This document shows positions 1-6,822 of a stretch of 10,017 bases of DNA, piece by piece (position 1 is the first letter of the stretch; each line of letters starts with the position of its first letter). The DNA comes from Acidobacteriaceae bacterium (GTDB lineage Bacteria; Acidobacteriota; Terriglobia; Terriglobales; Acidobacteriaceae), in the NCBI GenBank assembly GCA_003166055.1, contig PMWR01000433.1, positions 1 to 10,017 on the forward strand. The letters are read 5' to 3'. The notes below the pieces were generated by a model. That model was not told where the DNA came from, did no database searches, and worked only from the letters and a program-made list of their open reading frames with translations. The position numbers were made by a program, and so were the translations under genes.

Positions 1-11
1 GCGGTTGCGGG

Positions 12-16
12 GGAGG
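12..16 (+). promoter_or_regulatory. Ribosome binding site of the TolC-family gene
   Basis: GGAGG inside a G-rich run, 8 nt before the ATG at 25. Together with the in-frame TAG at 19-21 it fixes the start. Such a strong site directly after a possible upstream stop suggests an internal gene of a longer operon, but the upstream gene is outside the window. Confidence 0.6.
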
Positions 17-24
17 TTTAGGGA

Positions 25-1476
25 ATGGCCAGACAGAGTAGATTGAGGCTTCGATACTGCAGGTTTGTTCTTTCGCTGGTGAGCGTTTGCTCCATGTCAC
101 TCCATGGACAAACGACAGGCATCACGACGCAGCTTCCGGATGCTCCTCAGGTCTCGCTTATGGCCCTTGCGCGGCAAAGTGCAACGCCGATGCCGGGGGG
201 AATTGGGCAGGCAGCGGCGACGCAACCGGATAACGCTGCTCCCGGCCAAAACCCGCGCCTAACGCAGGAAGATGCGGAGAAGATGGCGATCAAGAACAAT
301 CCGCGAGTCAGCGTTGCCCACCTGCTTGCGCTCGCACAGCATCAGGTCGTTCGTGAAACGCGAGCCGCAGAATTGCCGACTGGAGTTGCCAGCATTACTG
401 CCGAGGACGCTGAGAATGCCAGCCGTATCTCGGCAGGCTCGTTAACTACCTCGCGTCTCTTTGAACATGCTGGCGCTGGCGGAGGCTTCACGCAGCTGAT
501 CACGGATTTTGGAAAGACAAGCAATCTTGTGGCTTCGTCAAAGCTTCAGGAACGAGCCCAAAATGCGAATGCACTAGCCACTACCGCGGATATCGTTCTT
601 GCCACCGACCAGGCGTTCTTCAACGCTCTTCAGGCTGAGGCGCTGCTTAAGGTGGCAGAGCAGAACGTAAGCACCCGGCAGACTACCGAAAAGCAGATCA
701 GCGAGTTGACCAAGAACAAGCTCAAATCAACGCTCGACTTAAGCTTCGCGGAAGTCAACTTATCGCAAGCGAAGCTCTTGCTTCTTGATGCACAGAGTAA
801 CGTCGACTCGACAATGGCGGCATTGGATGCGGTGTTGGGTCTCGATCGGCAGGTGACGTACCAGCTGGTGGAGAATAGTGCTCCATTGAACGCTCCTCCG
901 GCGGACGCCGATCAGCTTCTGCAACTCGCATTTCAGCAGCGCCCTGATCTGCAGGCCCTGAACTATAGCCAGCAGGCAGCAATCAAGTTCAGCCATGCCG
1001 AGCGCGATCAGATGCTGCCCAGCATCACGGCCGCAGGAACTGCCGGTACCGTCCCCATTCGCCCCGCAACGTACTACCTCAACAATTGGTGGGGTGGAAT
1101 TGGCGTGAACATGAACATTCCCATTTTTAATGGCTTTCTCTACCAGGCCCAGGCCAAGGAAGCTTCCGTCCGCGCTCAGGCCGTCTCAGAACAGAGCCGG
1201 GATCTGCGCGATCGAATTGTCCGCGATGTTCGTACAGCATGGTTGGCCGCAAATACTGCTTATCAACGGGTTGGGGTGACGCGCGAACTCTTGAACGAAG
1301 CAAATCTAGCGCTCTCGCTGGCGGAGACTCGTTACCGGCTGGGACTCAGCTCGATTGTAGAACTCAGCCAGGCACAGTTCCAACAGACCGACGCGGCGAT
1401 CGGCAATACAGACGCACTGTATCAATACCAGCTCGCGCTCTCTACGCTCAACTACCAAATTGGTGCGACTCCATGA
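25..1476 (+). CDS. TolC-family outer membrane efflux protein
   Basis: This is probably the outer-membrane channel of a tripartite efflux pump (or of a type I secretion system), carrying substrates from the periplasm through the outer membrane. The 483-aa length fits the family. Residues 1-29 form a basic, hydrophobic signal peptide; the cysteine at 22 is not in a proper lipobox, so a lipoprotein is unlikely. Residues 30-77 are a Q/P/A-rich linker. Two outer-membrane efflux repeats follow (about 78-275 and 300-480), with long amphipathic heptad-like helices and the typical strand motifs (ITDFGK near 160, NIPIFNG near 365, ETRYRLG and ELSQAQ near 435-450). An in-frame TAG at 19-21 sits just before the ATG, so the start is fixed; a GGAGG lies 8 nt upstream. 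The stop overlaps the next gene. No pump or adaptor gene is in the window; they may lie to the left. The family call is firm, the substrate unknown. Confidence 0.93.
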   Translation: MARQSRLRLRYCRFVLSLVSVCSMSLHGQTTGITTQLPDAPQVSLMALARQSATPMPGGIGQAAATQPDNAAPGQNPRLTQEDAEKMAIKNNPRVSVAHLLALAQHQVVRETRAAELPTGVASITAEDAENASRISAGSLTTSRLFEHAGAGGGFTQLITDFGKTSNLVASSKLQERAQNANALATTADIVLATDQAFFNALQAEALLKVAEQNVSTRQTTEKQISELTKNKLKSTLDLSFAEVNLSQAKLLLLDAQSNVDSTMAALDAVLGLDRQVTYQLVENSAPLNAPPADADQLLQLAFQQRPDLQALNYSQQAAIKFSHAERDQMLPSITAAGTAGTVPIRPATYYLNNWWGGIGVNMNIPIFNGFLYQAQAKEASVRAQAVSEQSRDLRDRIVRDVRTAWLAANTAYQRVGVTRELLNEANLALSLAETRYRLGLSSIVELSQAQFQQTDAAIGNTDALYQYQLALSTLNYQIGATP

Positions 1477-2471
1477 TTGAGAACTTCAAATTGAAGGTGT
1501 TCCGCGTCGTCGCGGACATGTTGAATTATCGAAGGGCGGCGGATGAACTGCATCTCACGCAACCCGCTGTAACGGCACAGATCAGGTCCCTCGAAGATAG
1601 TCTTGGAATCGCTCTCTTCGATCGGATTGGCCGCGATACCAGCCTCACGCCTGCCGGCGTGACGCTGTTGGGATTTGTTCGAAAGATTGAGGCAATTACC
1701 AACGACGCAATTGCCGCACTTGCTCCGTTCGGAGGTCAGGAAGGTGCCGAACTGAGTATTGGAGCTTCTCATACGGTTGCCGTTTATCTCCTGCCAAAGG
1801 TCCTTCCTTCTCTTTTGCGGGATTGGCCCAAACTGCGAATTCATGTTGTGGGCGGCAGCACGACAGAAATCCTGCAGTCTCTGACCAGCCATCAGGTAGG
1901 AGTCGCTCTGATTGAGGCTCCCGCCCATCGCCCGGATTTGAAAATCGAAGCATTTGGAGAAGATGAGTTGGCACTCATTGTGAGACCGGATCATCGCTGG
2001 ACGAAAAAGCCGATGGTTCGTGCCGCGGAACTGGTTCAGGAACCTATCCTGCTTCGAGAAGTGGGTTCTGGCATGCGTCAATTTGTTGAAGAATATATCG
2101 AGCGGAATGGCGTTTTGCGTCAGCAGCTTCGAACATTCATCGATATCAATTCCACCGAAGGCATTATTTCCGCGGTGGAGGCTGGACTTGGCGTCGGCTT
2201 TGCTCCCTGTCTTGCGATTGAAAAGGCGTTGAAGCTGGGGAGTGTCAAGGCAATTCCCCTCGACAACGGTCCCATACGGCGCCAATTCAGTATTGCGCTT
2301 CTCAATGGACCAGATCCAAGAGGACCTGTCGGCCAGTTGCTGGAACCTCTTCGGGAGAATGGAGCGGTTAAGAGACACACCTCGGAAATGAGTCATGGGA
2401 GCGATGAGCCGAGAACGGCGATCATGAACGGGAATGCACAAACAGAAAAATGCCTGGGGGCAATTTCCTGA
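1473..2471 (+). CDS. LysR-family transcriptional regulator (first copy, coupled to TolC and TauE)
   Basis: Cytoplasmic DNA-binding regulator of 332 aa. The N-terminal winged helix-turn-helix (about 5-64) shows the classic pattern RRAADELHLTQPAVTAQI (20-37) followed by LFDR (48-51) and LTPAG (58-62). A periplasmic-binding-like effector domain (about 93-295) carries the LREVGSG turn (194-200) and the INSTEGIISAVEAGLGVGF segment (225-243). Residues 296-332 are a polar, low-complexity tail without family similarity that I can see. The frame stays open upstream to 1239, but that stretch lies inside the TolC gene. ATG 1473 gives the normal LysR N-terminus and forms an ATGA overlap with the TolC stop, so translation is probably coupled; there is no clear ribosome site. 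The closest style is the CysB/CysL/CbbR/YeiE part of the family, which often senses sulfur or carbon metabolites. It resembles the second LysR in this window. It probably controls the exporter that follows directly, though its target is inferred. Confidence 0.93.
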   Translation: MIENFKLKVFRVVADMLNYRRAADELHLTQPAVTAQIRSLEDSLGIALFDRIGRDTSLTPAGVTLLGFVRKIEAITNDAIAALAPFGGQEGAELSIGASHTVAVYLLPKVLPSLLRDWPKLRIHVVGGSTTEILQSLTSHQVGVALIEAPAHRPDLKIEAFGEDELALIVRPDHRWTKKPMVRAAELVQEPILLREVGSGMRQFVEEYIERNGVLRQQLRTFIDINSTEGIISAVEAGLGVGFAPCLAIEKALKLGSVKAIPLDNGPIRRQFSIALLNGPDPRGPVGQLLEPLRENGAVKRHTSEMSHGSDEPRTAIMNGNAQTEKCLGAIS

Positions 2472-3308
2472 ATGAGTGTTCTATCCTTCACACTCGGAGC
2501 ATTTGGCACTTCGATCCTGGCCGGGTTGCTCGGTGCTTTGACGGGGCTGGGCGGGGGCGTTGTAATCGTTCCTGTCCTGTGTGTCCTGTTCAAAATAGAC
2601 ATCCACTATGCGATTGGTGCTTCGCTTGTTTCTGTGATTGCGACCTCTTCAGGAGCTGCCGCCGCCTATGTCCGAGAGGGATACTCGAATATCAGAGTCG
2701 GAATGTTTCTGGAAGTGGCAACCACGCTCGGCGCTTTATTTGGCGCGTATTTGACGGCCAAGGTCTCAGGAAATTGGATTGGAGTGATCTTTGGCGTAGT
2801 GCTTTTTTACTCGGCGTGGGCGTCTTTGAACAAAACCTCTTCAGAACCGAAGAGGCTCCAACCGGACGCTCTCGCAATCCGATTGAATCTTAGAGACTCC
2901 TATCCTGTGAAAGGCGACAAAGAGGAGCATGTCGCTCGACATGTCCCGGCCGGCTTCGGCATCATGTTTTTTGCAGGAGCGTTGTCAGGGTTATTGGGGA
3001 TCGGATCGGGGGCAGTGAAGGTGCTGGCAATGGACCAAGTCATGAGACTGCCATTTAAGGTCTTGACGACTACCAGTAACTTCATGATCGGCGTAACGGC
3101 AGCGGCCAGCGCGGGATTCTATCTGAGTCGCGGATACATTCTTCCGGGGTTGTCGATGCCGGTCATGTTGGGTGTTCTCGTTGGGTCACTGGTTGGCTCT
3201 CGCATCCTGGTCAATGCGCATGTCAGGACCCTTCGCATGGTATTCAGCATTGTCATTGTCGCGCTGGGGTTAGAAATGCTCTTCAACGGCCTGACAGGGA
3301 GGCTCTGA
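2472..3308 (+). CDS. Sulfite exporter TauE/SafE family membrane protein
   Basis: Inner-membrane transporter of 278 aa in the TauE/SafE family. Characterised members move sulfite, sulfoacetate or related organosulfur anions out of the cell, while others take up thiosulfate or have unknown substrates. About eight hydrophobic segments are visible in two homologous halves. Each half begins with the family's glycine-rich signature: GALTGLGGGVVIVPVL (21-36) and GLLGIGSGAVKVLAM (173-187). A polar cytoplasmic-looking loop (about 121-158) joins the halves. The start codon follows the LysR stop without any gap (TGA then ATG), and the only upstream G-run (GGGGG) is about 11 nt away, so reinitiation or coupling is likely. 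The next gene is DUF1634, the usual partner of this subfamily. The substrate cannot be decided from sequence; sulfite or another sulfur anion is the family-based guess. Confidence 0.9.
   Translation: MSVLSFTLGAFGTSILAGLLGALTGLGGGVVIVPVLCVLFKIDIHYAIGASLVSVIATSSGAAAAYVREGYSNIRVGMFLEVATTLGALFGAYLTAKVSGNWIGVIFGVVLFYSAWASLNKTSSEPKRLQPDALAIRLNLRDSYPVKGDKEEHVARHVPAGFGIMFFAGALSGLLGIGSGAVKVLAMDQVMRLPFKVLTTTSNFMIGVTAAASAGFYLSRGYILPGLSMPVMLGVLVGSLVGSRILVNAHVRTLRMVFSIVIVALGLEMLFNGLTGRL
3296..3302 (+). promoter_or_regulatory. Ribosome binding site supporting the GTG start of the DUF1634 gene
   Basis: AGGGAGG inside the last codons of the TauE gene, 6 nt before GTG 3309. It is the strongest such site in the + strand run and is the main evidence for the non-ATG start. 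Confidence 0.6.
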
Positions 3309-3683
3309 GTGTCTTCTCAACAGAATCAGCGTCTTGAAATCGCAATGGGGCGCATGCTCCAAATCGGTGTGACTGTCGCGGCACTGGTCGTCCTGCTCGG
3401 GGGCGTTCTGTACCTGAAACAATTCAGCGGTCCCATACCCGACTACCGGCAGTTTCATGCTGCTCCAGGCGGATATGAAACTGTTCACGGGATATTGGCT
3501 GGTGTTAGCAGCTTCGACAGCCAGAGCCTGATCGAACTGGGCATCCTGTTGCTGATCGCGACGCCGGTCTGCCGCGTTATCTTCGGTGTGGTCGGATTCT
3601 CCCTTCTGCGGGACCGTCTTTATGCCACGGTGAGTGTGATCGTGTTGATCATTCTAATCCTGAGCTTTGTTACGAGGAGATAG
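3309..3683 (+). CDS. DUF1634 domain-containing small membrane protein
   Basis: A 124-aa integral membrane protein with three hydrophobic segments (about 18-37, 75-99 and 104-121) and a short soluble loop (38-74) containing a GPIPDYRQFH-type stretch. Length, topology and position directly after a TauE/SafE gene match DUF1634, a family of unknown biochemical function found almost always beside such exporters. It may be an accessory or stabilising subunit of the transporter (inference). It begins with GTG directly after the TauE TGA; an AGGGAGG at 3296-3302, inside the end of the TauE gene, lies 6 nt before it and supports this unusual start. It ends 5 bp before the universal stress gene. Confidence 0.85.
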   Translation: MSSQQNQRLEIAMGRMLQIGVTVAALVVLLGGVLYLKQFSGPIPDYRQFHAAPGGYETVHGILAGVSSFDSQSLIELGILLLIATPVCRVIFGVVGFSLLRDRLYATVSVIVLIILILSFVTRR

Positions 3684-3688
3684 CCACC

Positions 3689-4576
3689 ATGCCGGTGATC
3701 GGTGACAAACCCGAATTGAATCTGAAGTCGATTGTCTATGGAACAGATTTCTCTTTCTGCGCGCAGAACGCGGGGCTCTACGCCTCACGTATAGCTGCCT
3801 ACTTCTCAGCGAAGCTTTTGGTGGCTCATGCCTTCACCCTTTCGCAAGCGGCCCAGGAGGTTGAGCTTAATGACAAACGAATTAGCCAGCAGAGAAAAGA
3901 CCTAGAGCGTTTGCTCTCCGAAGAGGCTGCTCTTTTAGGCGCGGACTCTATTGAAGCCATTCCAGCTCTTCTGGAGGGTGATCCCAAGGACGTTATTCCG
4001 GGTCTGGCTGATAGTTACGAGCCGTCCATGATCGTTTTGGGAACGCATGGTGGAGGGCGGTTGGAAAGGGGCGTCATTGGTTCCATCGCGGAAAAGATTC
4101 TAAGATCTACGCGTTGGCCAGCGCTTACAGTTGGACCGCGGGTCAAGCCTGTGTCTGCACAGACCTTTCCATTTGCGAGAATTCTTTTTGCGACCGACTT
4201 TACTTCGGCGGCTGCGAACGCGGCAACCTATGCGGTGACATTCGCGGAAGTGTTTGGGGCCAAGATTGATGTGCTCAATGTGATTCAGGACGATGTCATT
4301 GAGCATCCGGATCGTCTATCCGAACTTCAGACCCGCTTCTTTAGCGCTCTTGATGGTCTTGTACCGCAACAGGCGAAAGAGTTCTGTCATCCGAGAACGT
4401 ATGTGGCTGTCGGCGAGGCATATGATCAGATTCTCGAACACATAAGAGACCGATCTAGCGATCTCCTCGTGCTCGGCATTCGGAGGACTTCGCATCTAAG
4501 CATGGAAATGAGAACATCGGGGGCCTTCCGGATCATAGTCGATGCGGAATGCCCGGTCCTAACGATCAGAAGGTAA
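3689..4576 (+). CDS. Tandem universal stress protein (two USP domains)
   Basis: Cytoplasmic stress protein of 295 aa with two UspA-like domains in series (about 12-150 and 161-294). Each opens with the family strand plus TDFS/T turn (YGTDFS 17-22; FATDFT 167-172). Domain 1 keeps a full nucleotide-binding motif: G118-x2-G121-x9-G131-S132, followed by AEKILR. In domain 2 the matching position reads G263-I-R-R266 with no later G-S, so this half has probably lost ATP binding. That pattern (one active, one degenerate domain) is common in tandem USPs. GAGGAG at 3674-3679 lies 9 nt before the ATG. The gene closes the + strand run, 5 bp after DUF1634, and may adjust the exporter module to stress or energy state (inference). 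No clear terminator follows. Confidence 0.9.
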   Translation: MPVIGDKPELNLKSIVYGTDFSFCAQNAGLYASRIAAYFSAKLLVAHAFTLSQAAQEVELNDKRISQQRKDLERLLSEEAALLGADSIEAIPALLEGDPKDVIPGLADSYEPSMIVLGTHGGGRLERGVIGSIAEKILRSTRWPALTVGPRVKPVSAQTFPFARILFATDFTSAAANAATYAVTFAEVFGAKIDVLNVIQDDVIEHPDRLSELQTRFFSALDGLVPQQAKEFCHPRTYVAVGEAYDQILEHIRDRSSDLLVLGIRRTSHLSMEMRTSGAFRIIVDAECPVLTIRR

Positions 4577-4727
4577 AAACGACCGTGTTTCACACGCCGC
4601 CATCGACGCTGTCCCTCTCGCGGCTGGCATTATCGGATGGTGCCCGGCCTTTCTGCCATTCGGTCGTCAGACTTGTAAGCCGGCCAATTAACCGGCGAGG
4701 TTCCCACTTGCCTGGACCGAGAGCAAA

Positions 4728-4743
4728 CGAGAGACCTGTCTCG
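4728..4743 (-). terminator. Possible weak terminator after the YeiH-like gene
   Basis: Read on the - strand, a hairpin CGAGA-CAGGTC-TCTCG is followed by TTTGC, starting 7 nt after the YeiH stop. An alternative, larger pairing CCGAGA (4717-4722) with TCTCGG (4739-4744) uses the same bases. The stem is short and the T-run minimal, so termination strength is doubtful. The rest of the 173 bp convergent gap (4577-4749) also holds a 5-bp GCCGG/CCGGC hairpin at 4679-4696, without a T-run on either side. I see no gene there. Confidence 0.3.
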
Positions 4744-4749
4744 GGACTG

Positions 4750-5670
4750 CTACAGGTGAATCCACCCGGAGCGGATCAATGCCAGTGATCCCACAGCAAC
4801 GATCACCCAGAGCAACACCCCTTGCAAGAGCGGCCGAACCCCGACTTCACGCAAAGTCTCCTTCGATAGCCCGGTTCCGATGAGGAATAGCGTTACAGTC
4901 AAGCCGATGACGCCAAGGTGTTTGAGCGAAGGATATACCGGCTGAAGGATGTGAAAGTAGGTATTGGCAACAGCTGCCAGACAGAAAAAAAGAATGAACC
5001 ACGGCCAGTGAATGCGTGCCTTGCTCTTGTAGACAAATGCCGTACCAACGGACATCGGTACGATCCAAAGTGCGCGAGCCAGCTTGACGGTTGTTCCGAC
5101 GGCAAGGGCGACGACTCCGAACTTCGCCGACGCACCAACGACGGAACTGGTGTCATGAATGGCAAGTGCCGCCCAAAGACCAAACTGCGTTTGCGTCATG
5201 TGCAACGCGGACCCGATTGGCGGGAATGCGAGCAAGGCAACTGAGTTCAGCACAAAAACTGTTCCCAGGGAGACTGCAATCTCCTCTTCACTCGCACCTG
5301 AAATGGGCGCGACTGCGGCGATGGCACTACCTCCACAGATTGCCGTGCCCGCAGAGATGAGAAACGAAATCCCTCTCTTCACATTCAGAATCTTTCCAAG
5401 CCCCCAGCCGAGCAGCATGGCAAAGGTGATGCTTGCCGCAGTGTAGATGAACCCGGACCGGCCTGCATGCAGAACCTGCTGCAAATCCATACCGAATCCG
5501 AGACCGACAACGGAAACCTGGAGCAGAAGCTTCGACAGCCGCCTGGCATCGAGATGATAGGGGTGAACAAAGGTAAATCCGTAAATGAGCCCTGCCGCGA
5601 GCGCGACTGGTGGTGACAGATAGCCGCTTGCGGCGAGGATTAATCCTGCAAAAAAGATGTTTTTGGACAC
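4750..5670 (-). CDS. YeiH-family putative sulfate/sulfite exporter
   Basis: Polytopic inner-membrane protein of 306 aa in the family annotated as putative sulfate exporter (E. coli YeiH and relatives). About nine to ten hydrophobic segments cover the chain. Two family hallmarks are clear: GTAICGGSAIAAVAP (108-122), a glycine-rich break in a helix, and AIHDTSSVVGA (170-180). Also typical are VGLGFGMDL (55-63) and LFLIGTGLS (261-269). It starts at GTG 5670; an in-frame TGA two codons upstream makes any longer start impossible. It is therefore shorter at the N-terminus than the roughly 340-350 aa enteric proteins, which may be normal for this lineage. It follows the second LysR gene by 53 bp on the same strand, whereas enteric yeiE and yeiH are neighbours in a different layout. 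The transport role is based on family naming and is only weakly proven. Confidence 0.88.
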   Translation of the reverse strand: MSKNIFFAGLILAASGYLSPPVALAAGLIYGFTFVHPYHLDARRLSKLLLQVSVVGLGFGMDLQQVLHAGRSGFIYTAASITFAMLLGWGLGKILNVKRGISFLISAGTAICGGSAIAAVAPISGASEEEIAVSLGTVFVLNSVALLAFPPIGSALHMTQTQFGLWAALAIHDTSSVVGASAKFGVVALAVGTTVKLARALWIVPMSVGTAFVYKSKARIHWPWFILFFCLAAVANTYFHILQPVYPSLKHLGVIGLTVTLFLIGTGLSKETLREVGVRPLLQGVLLWVIVAVGSLALIRSGWIHL

Positions 5671-5678
5671 ACATCAAG

Positions 5679-5693
5679 TATTTCCAAAGAATA
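5679..5693. promoter_or_regulatory. Imperfect dyad between LysR and YeiH-like genes
   Basis: TATT-N7-AATA on the + strand in the 53 bp gap upstream of the YeiH-like start. AT-rich dyads of about 15 bp are typical LysR-type sites, but the T-N11-A spacing is not met exactly (outer T to A spacing is 13). Best regarded as a candidate operator only. Confidence 0.25.
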
Positions 5694-5723
5694 TGACCGT
5701 GTCCAAGCAGAAGTAATCATGCC

Positions 5724-6692
5724 TCATTTGCGTTTCTTATCGGTCGTGGCAGATGGTGATCCTTTGGAGGTGCGCAGGATTCTTTCGATCCCTGCGCCCG
5801 CAAGGAGGAATCTGCGAAATTCAAGGGCCAGGCCCTGCGGCTCGGGACCGGATTGTAGCGCAATTAGAAATTCGCGTCTGATCCGCAATCCCTCGACTTC
5901 CACAATCTTGAAGCTGCTATCGAGCCTCTGGTCCTTGGCGATCGCCCAACGCGAGACGAACCCAATTCCGAGCCCCGCTTCCACAGCGGATTTGATGGCT
6001 TCAGTTGAATCAAGCTCCATAACAATCTGCAACGACTTGCGTTTGAGGCCTTTCCGCTCCAGCGCCAACTCAATCACATGCCGTGTACCAGAACCGCGCT
6101 CCCGCATGAGCAAGGGAGTGGAAGCTAATTCGGCACAGGAGATCAGATTCTGATCGGCCCACTCGTGCGAGGTGGACGCGATAAGGACCAGTTCGTCTTC
6201 AAGAAATGGCTTGGTATTGACCTCGCGGCTACGAGCCGGGCCCTCGATGAACCCCAGCGAAATCTTCTGCTTCGCTACGGCTTCAACAATGTGCTCAGTA
6301 TTGCCGCTGATCAGAGTCGGATGAACACGAGGATGTTCCCGGCAAAACTTTCCGAGGAGCCGAGGCAACACATACTGGGCAATGGTTGTGGAGGCGCCCA
6401 GCGCCAGTTGCCCGGCATGTTCTCCGCTTAACGCCGCAATCTCATGCCTGGTCTGGGCGAGAAGCGTCCTGACCTGTTCACAATAGTTAAGAAGAACCTG
6501 TCCCGCACTCGTTAGCGTGATGTGCGCACCCGCACGATCAAAGAGTTGAACACCAATATCCTCTTCCAGCGCCTTGATCTGGAGACTCACAGCGGGCTGC
6601 GTAAGGTACAGTTCTTCGGCGGCCTTGCGGAAGCTGAACTGTTCCGCAACTGCCCGGAAGACCACGAGACGGAAGTTTTCAAGACTCGCCAT
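5724..6692 (-). CDS. LysR-family transcriptional regulator (second copy, YeiE/CysL-like, beside YeiH)
   Basis: Cytoplasmic regulator of 322 aa. The winged helix-turn-helix spans about 5-65, with FRKAAEELYLTQPAVSLQI (21-39), LFDR (50-53) and LTSAG (60-64). The effector domain (about 94-297) has GASTTIAQYVLP (99-110), MRERGSGTRH (196-205) and LDSTEAIKSAVEAGLGIGF (227-245). The same blocks occur in the first LysR of the window, so the two are clear paralogues. The frame is open upstream to 6896, overlapping the TlpA gene, but only ATG 6692 gives the standard LysR N-terminus; no good ribosome site precedes it. It lies 130 bp after tlpA and 53 bp before the YeiH-like gene. By analogy with YeiE next to YeiH in enterics, and with reports that YeiE responds to sulfite, it probably regulates that exporter. 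The ligand is inferred. The C-terminus (300-322) is a basic tail. Confidence 0.93.
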   Translation of the reverse strand: MASLENFRLVVFRAVAEQFSFRKAAEELYLTQPAVSLQIKALEEDIGVQLFDRAGAHITLTSAGQVLLNYCEQVRTLLAQTRHEIAALSGEHAGQLALGASTTIAQYVLPRLLGKFCREHPRVHPTLISGNTEHIVEAVAKQKISLGFIEGPARSREVNTKPFLEDELVLIASTSHEWADQNLISCAELASTPLLMRERGSGTRHVIELALERKGLKRKSLQIVMELDSTEAIKSAVEAGLGIGFVSRWAIAKDQRLDSSFKIVEVEGLRIRREFLIALQSGPEPQGLALEFRRFLLAGAGIERILRTSKGSPSATTDKKRK

Positions 6693-6767
6693 TCGATGAT
6701 TAGAACCCCAGTTTACTGCGTGCTGCGATGGTGCGGCTCCATGACCGGTCGATTTTGGGCCTGAAAT

Positions 6768-6790
6768 ATCAGGAGCGGTCCAGACCTGAT
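6768..6790. repeat. Inverted repeat ATCAGG-N11-CCTGAT between tlpA and the second LysR gene
   Basis: Perfect 6-bp arms separated by 11 bases in the 130 bp gap (6693-6822). It lies about 33 nt after the tlpA stop and 76 nt before the LysR start. On the - strand it could form a hairpin followed by ATTTC, a weak terminator for the thiol-redox genes, or it could be a regulator-binding dyad. The same gap also holds a TGGGCC/GGCCCA pair 45 bases apart and a GACCGGTC palindrome. None of these is decisive. Confidence 0.3.
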
Positions 6791-6822
6791 TCGCGACACC
6801 GAGCGGCCCAGATGTCTTAAGG

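Noticed and set aside
1239..1472. In-frame upstream extension of the first LysR gene
   Set aside because: It lies within the TolC coding region in another frame, reads as low-quality protein, and would put 78 residues before a standard LysR N-terminus.
1452..2441. Long open frame on the - strand (329 codons) opposite the first LysR gene
   Set aside because: It is the antisense of a clear LysR gene, has no recognisable domain, and its composition (many S, R, H, N, Q) is typical of a shadow frame.
2450..2893. Cysteine-rich + strand frame (147 codons) overlapping TauE
   Set aside because: It is a frame-shifted shadow of the TauE gene; the high cysteine and arginine content comes from reading hydrophobic codons out of frame.
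4577..4749. Bidirectional terminator in the convergent gap
   Set aside because: Hairpins can be drawn but none has a T-run on the + strand side; only a weak - strand candidate was kept.
4549..4788. Small + strand frame across the convergent gap
   Set aside because: There is no ribosome site, it begins inside the universal stress gene, ends inside the YeiH-like gene and has no domain.
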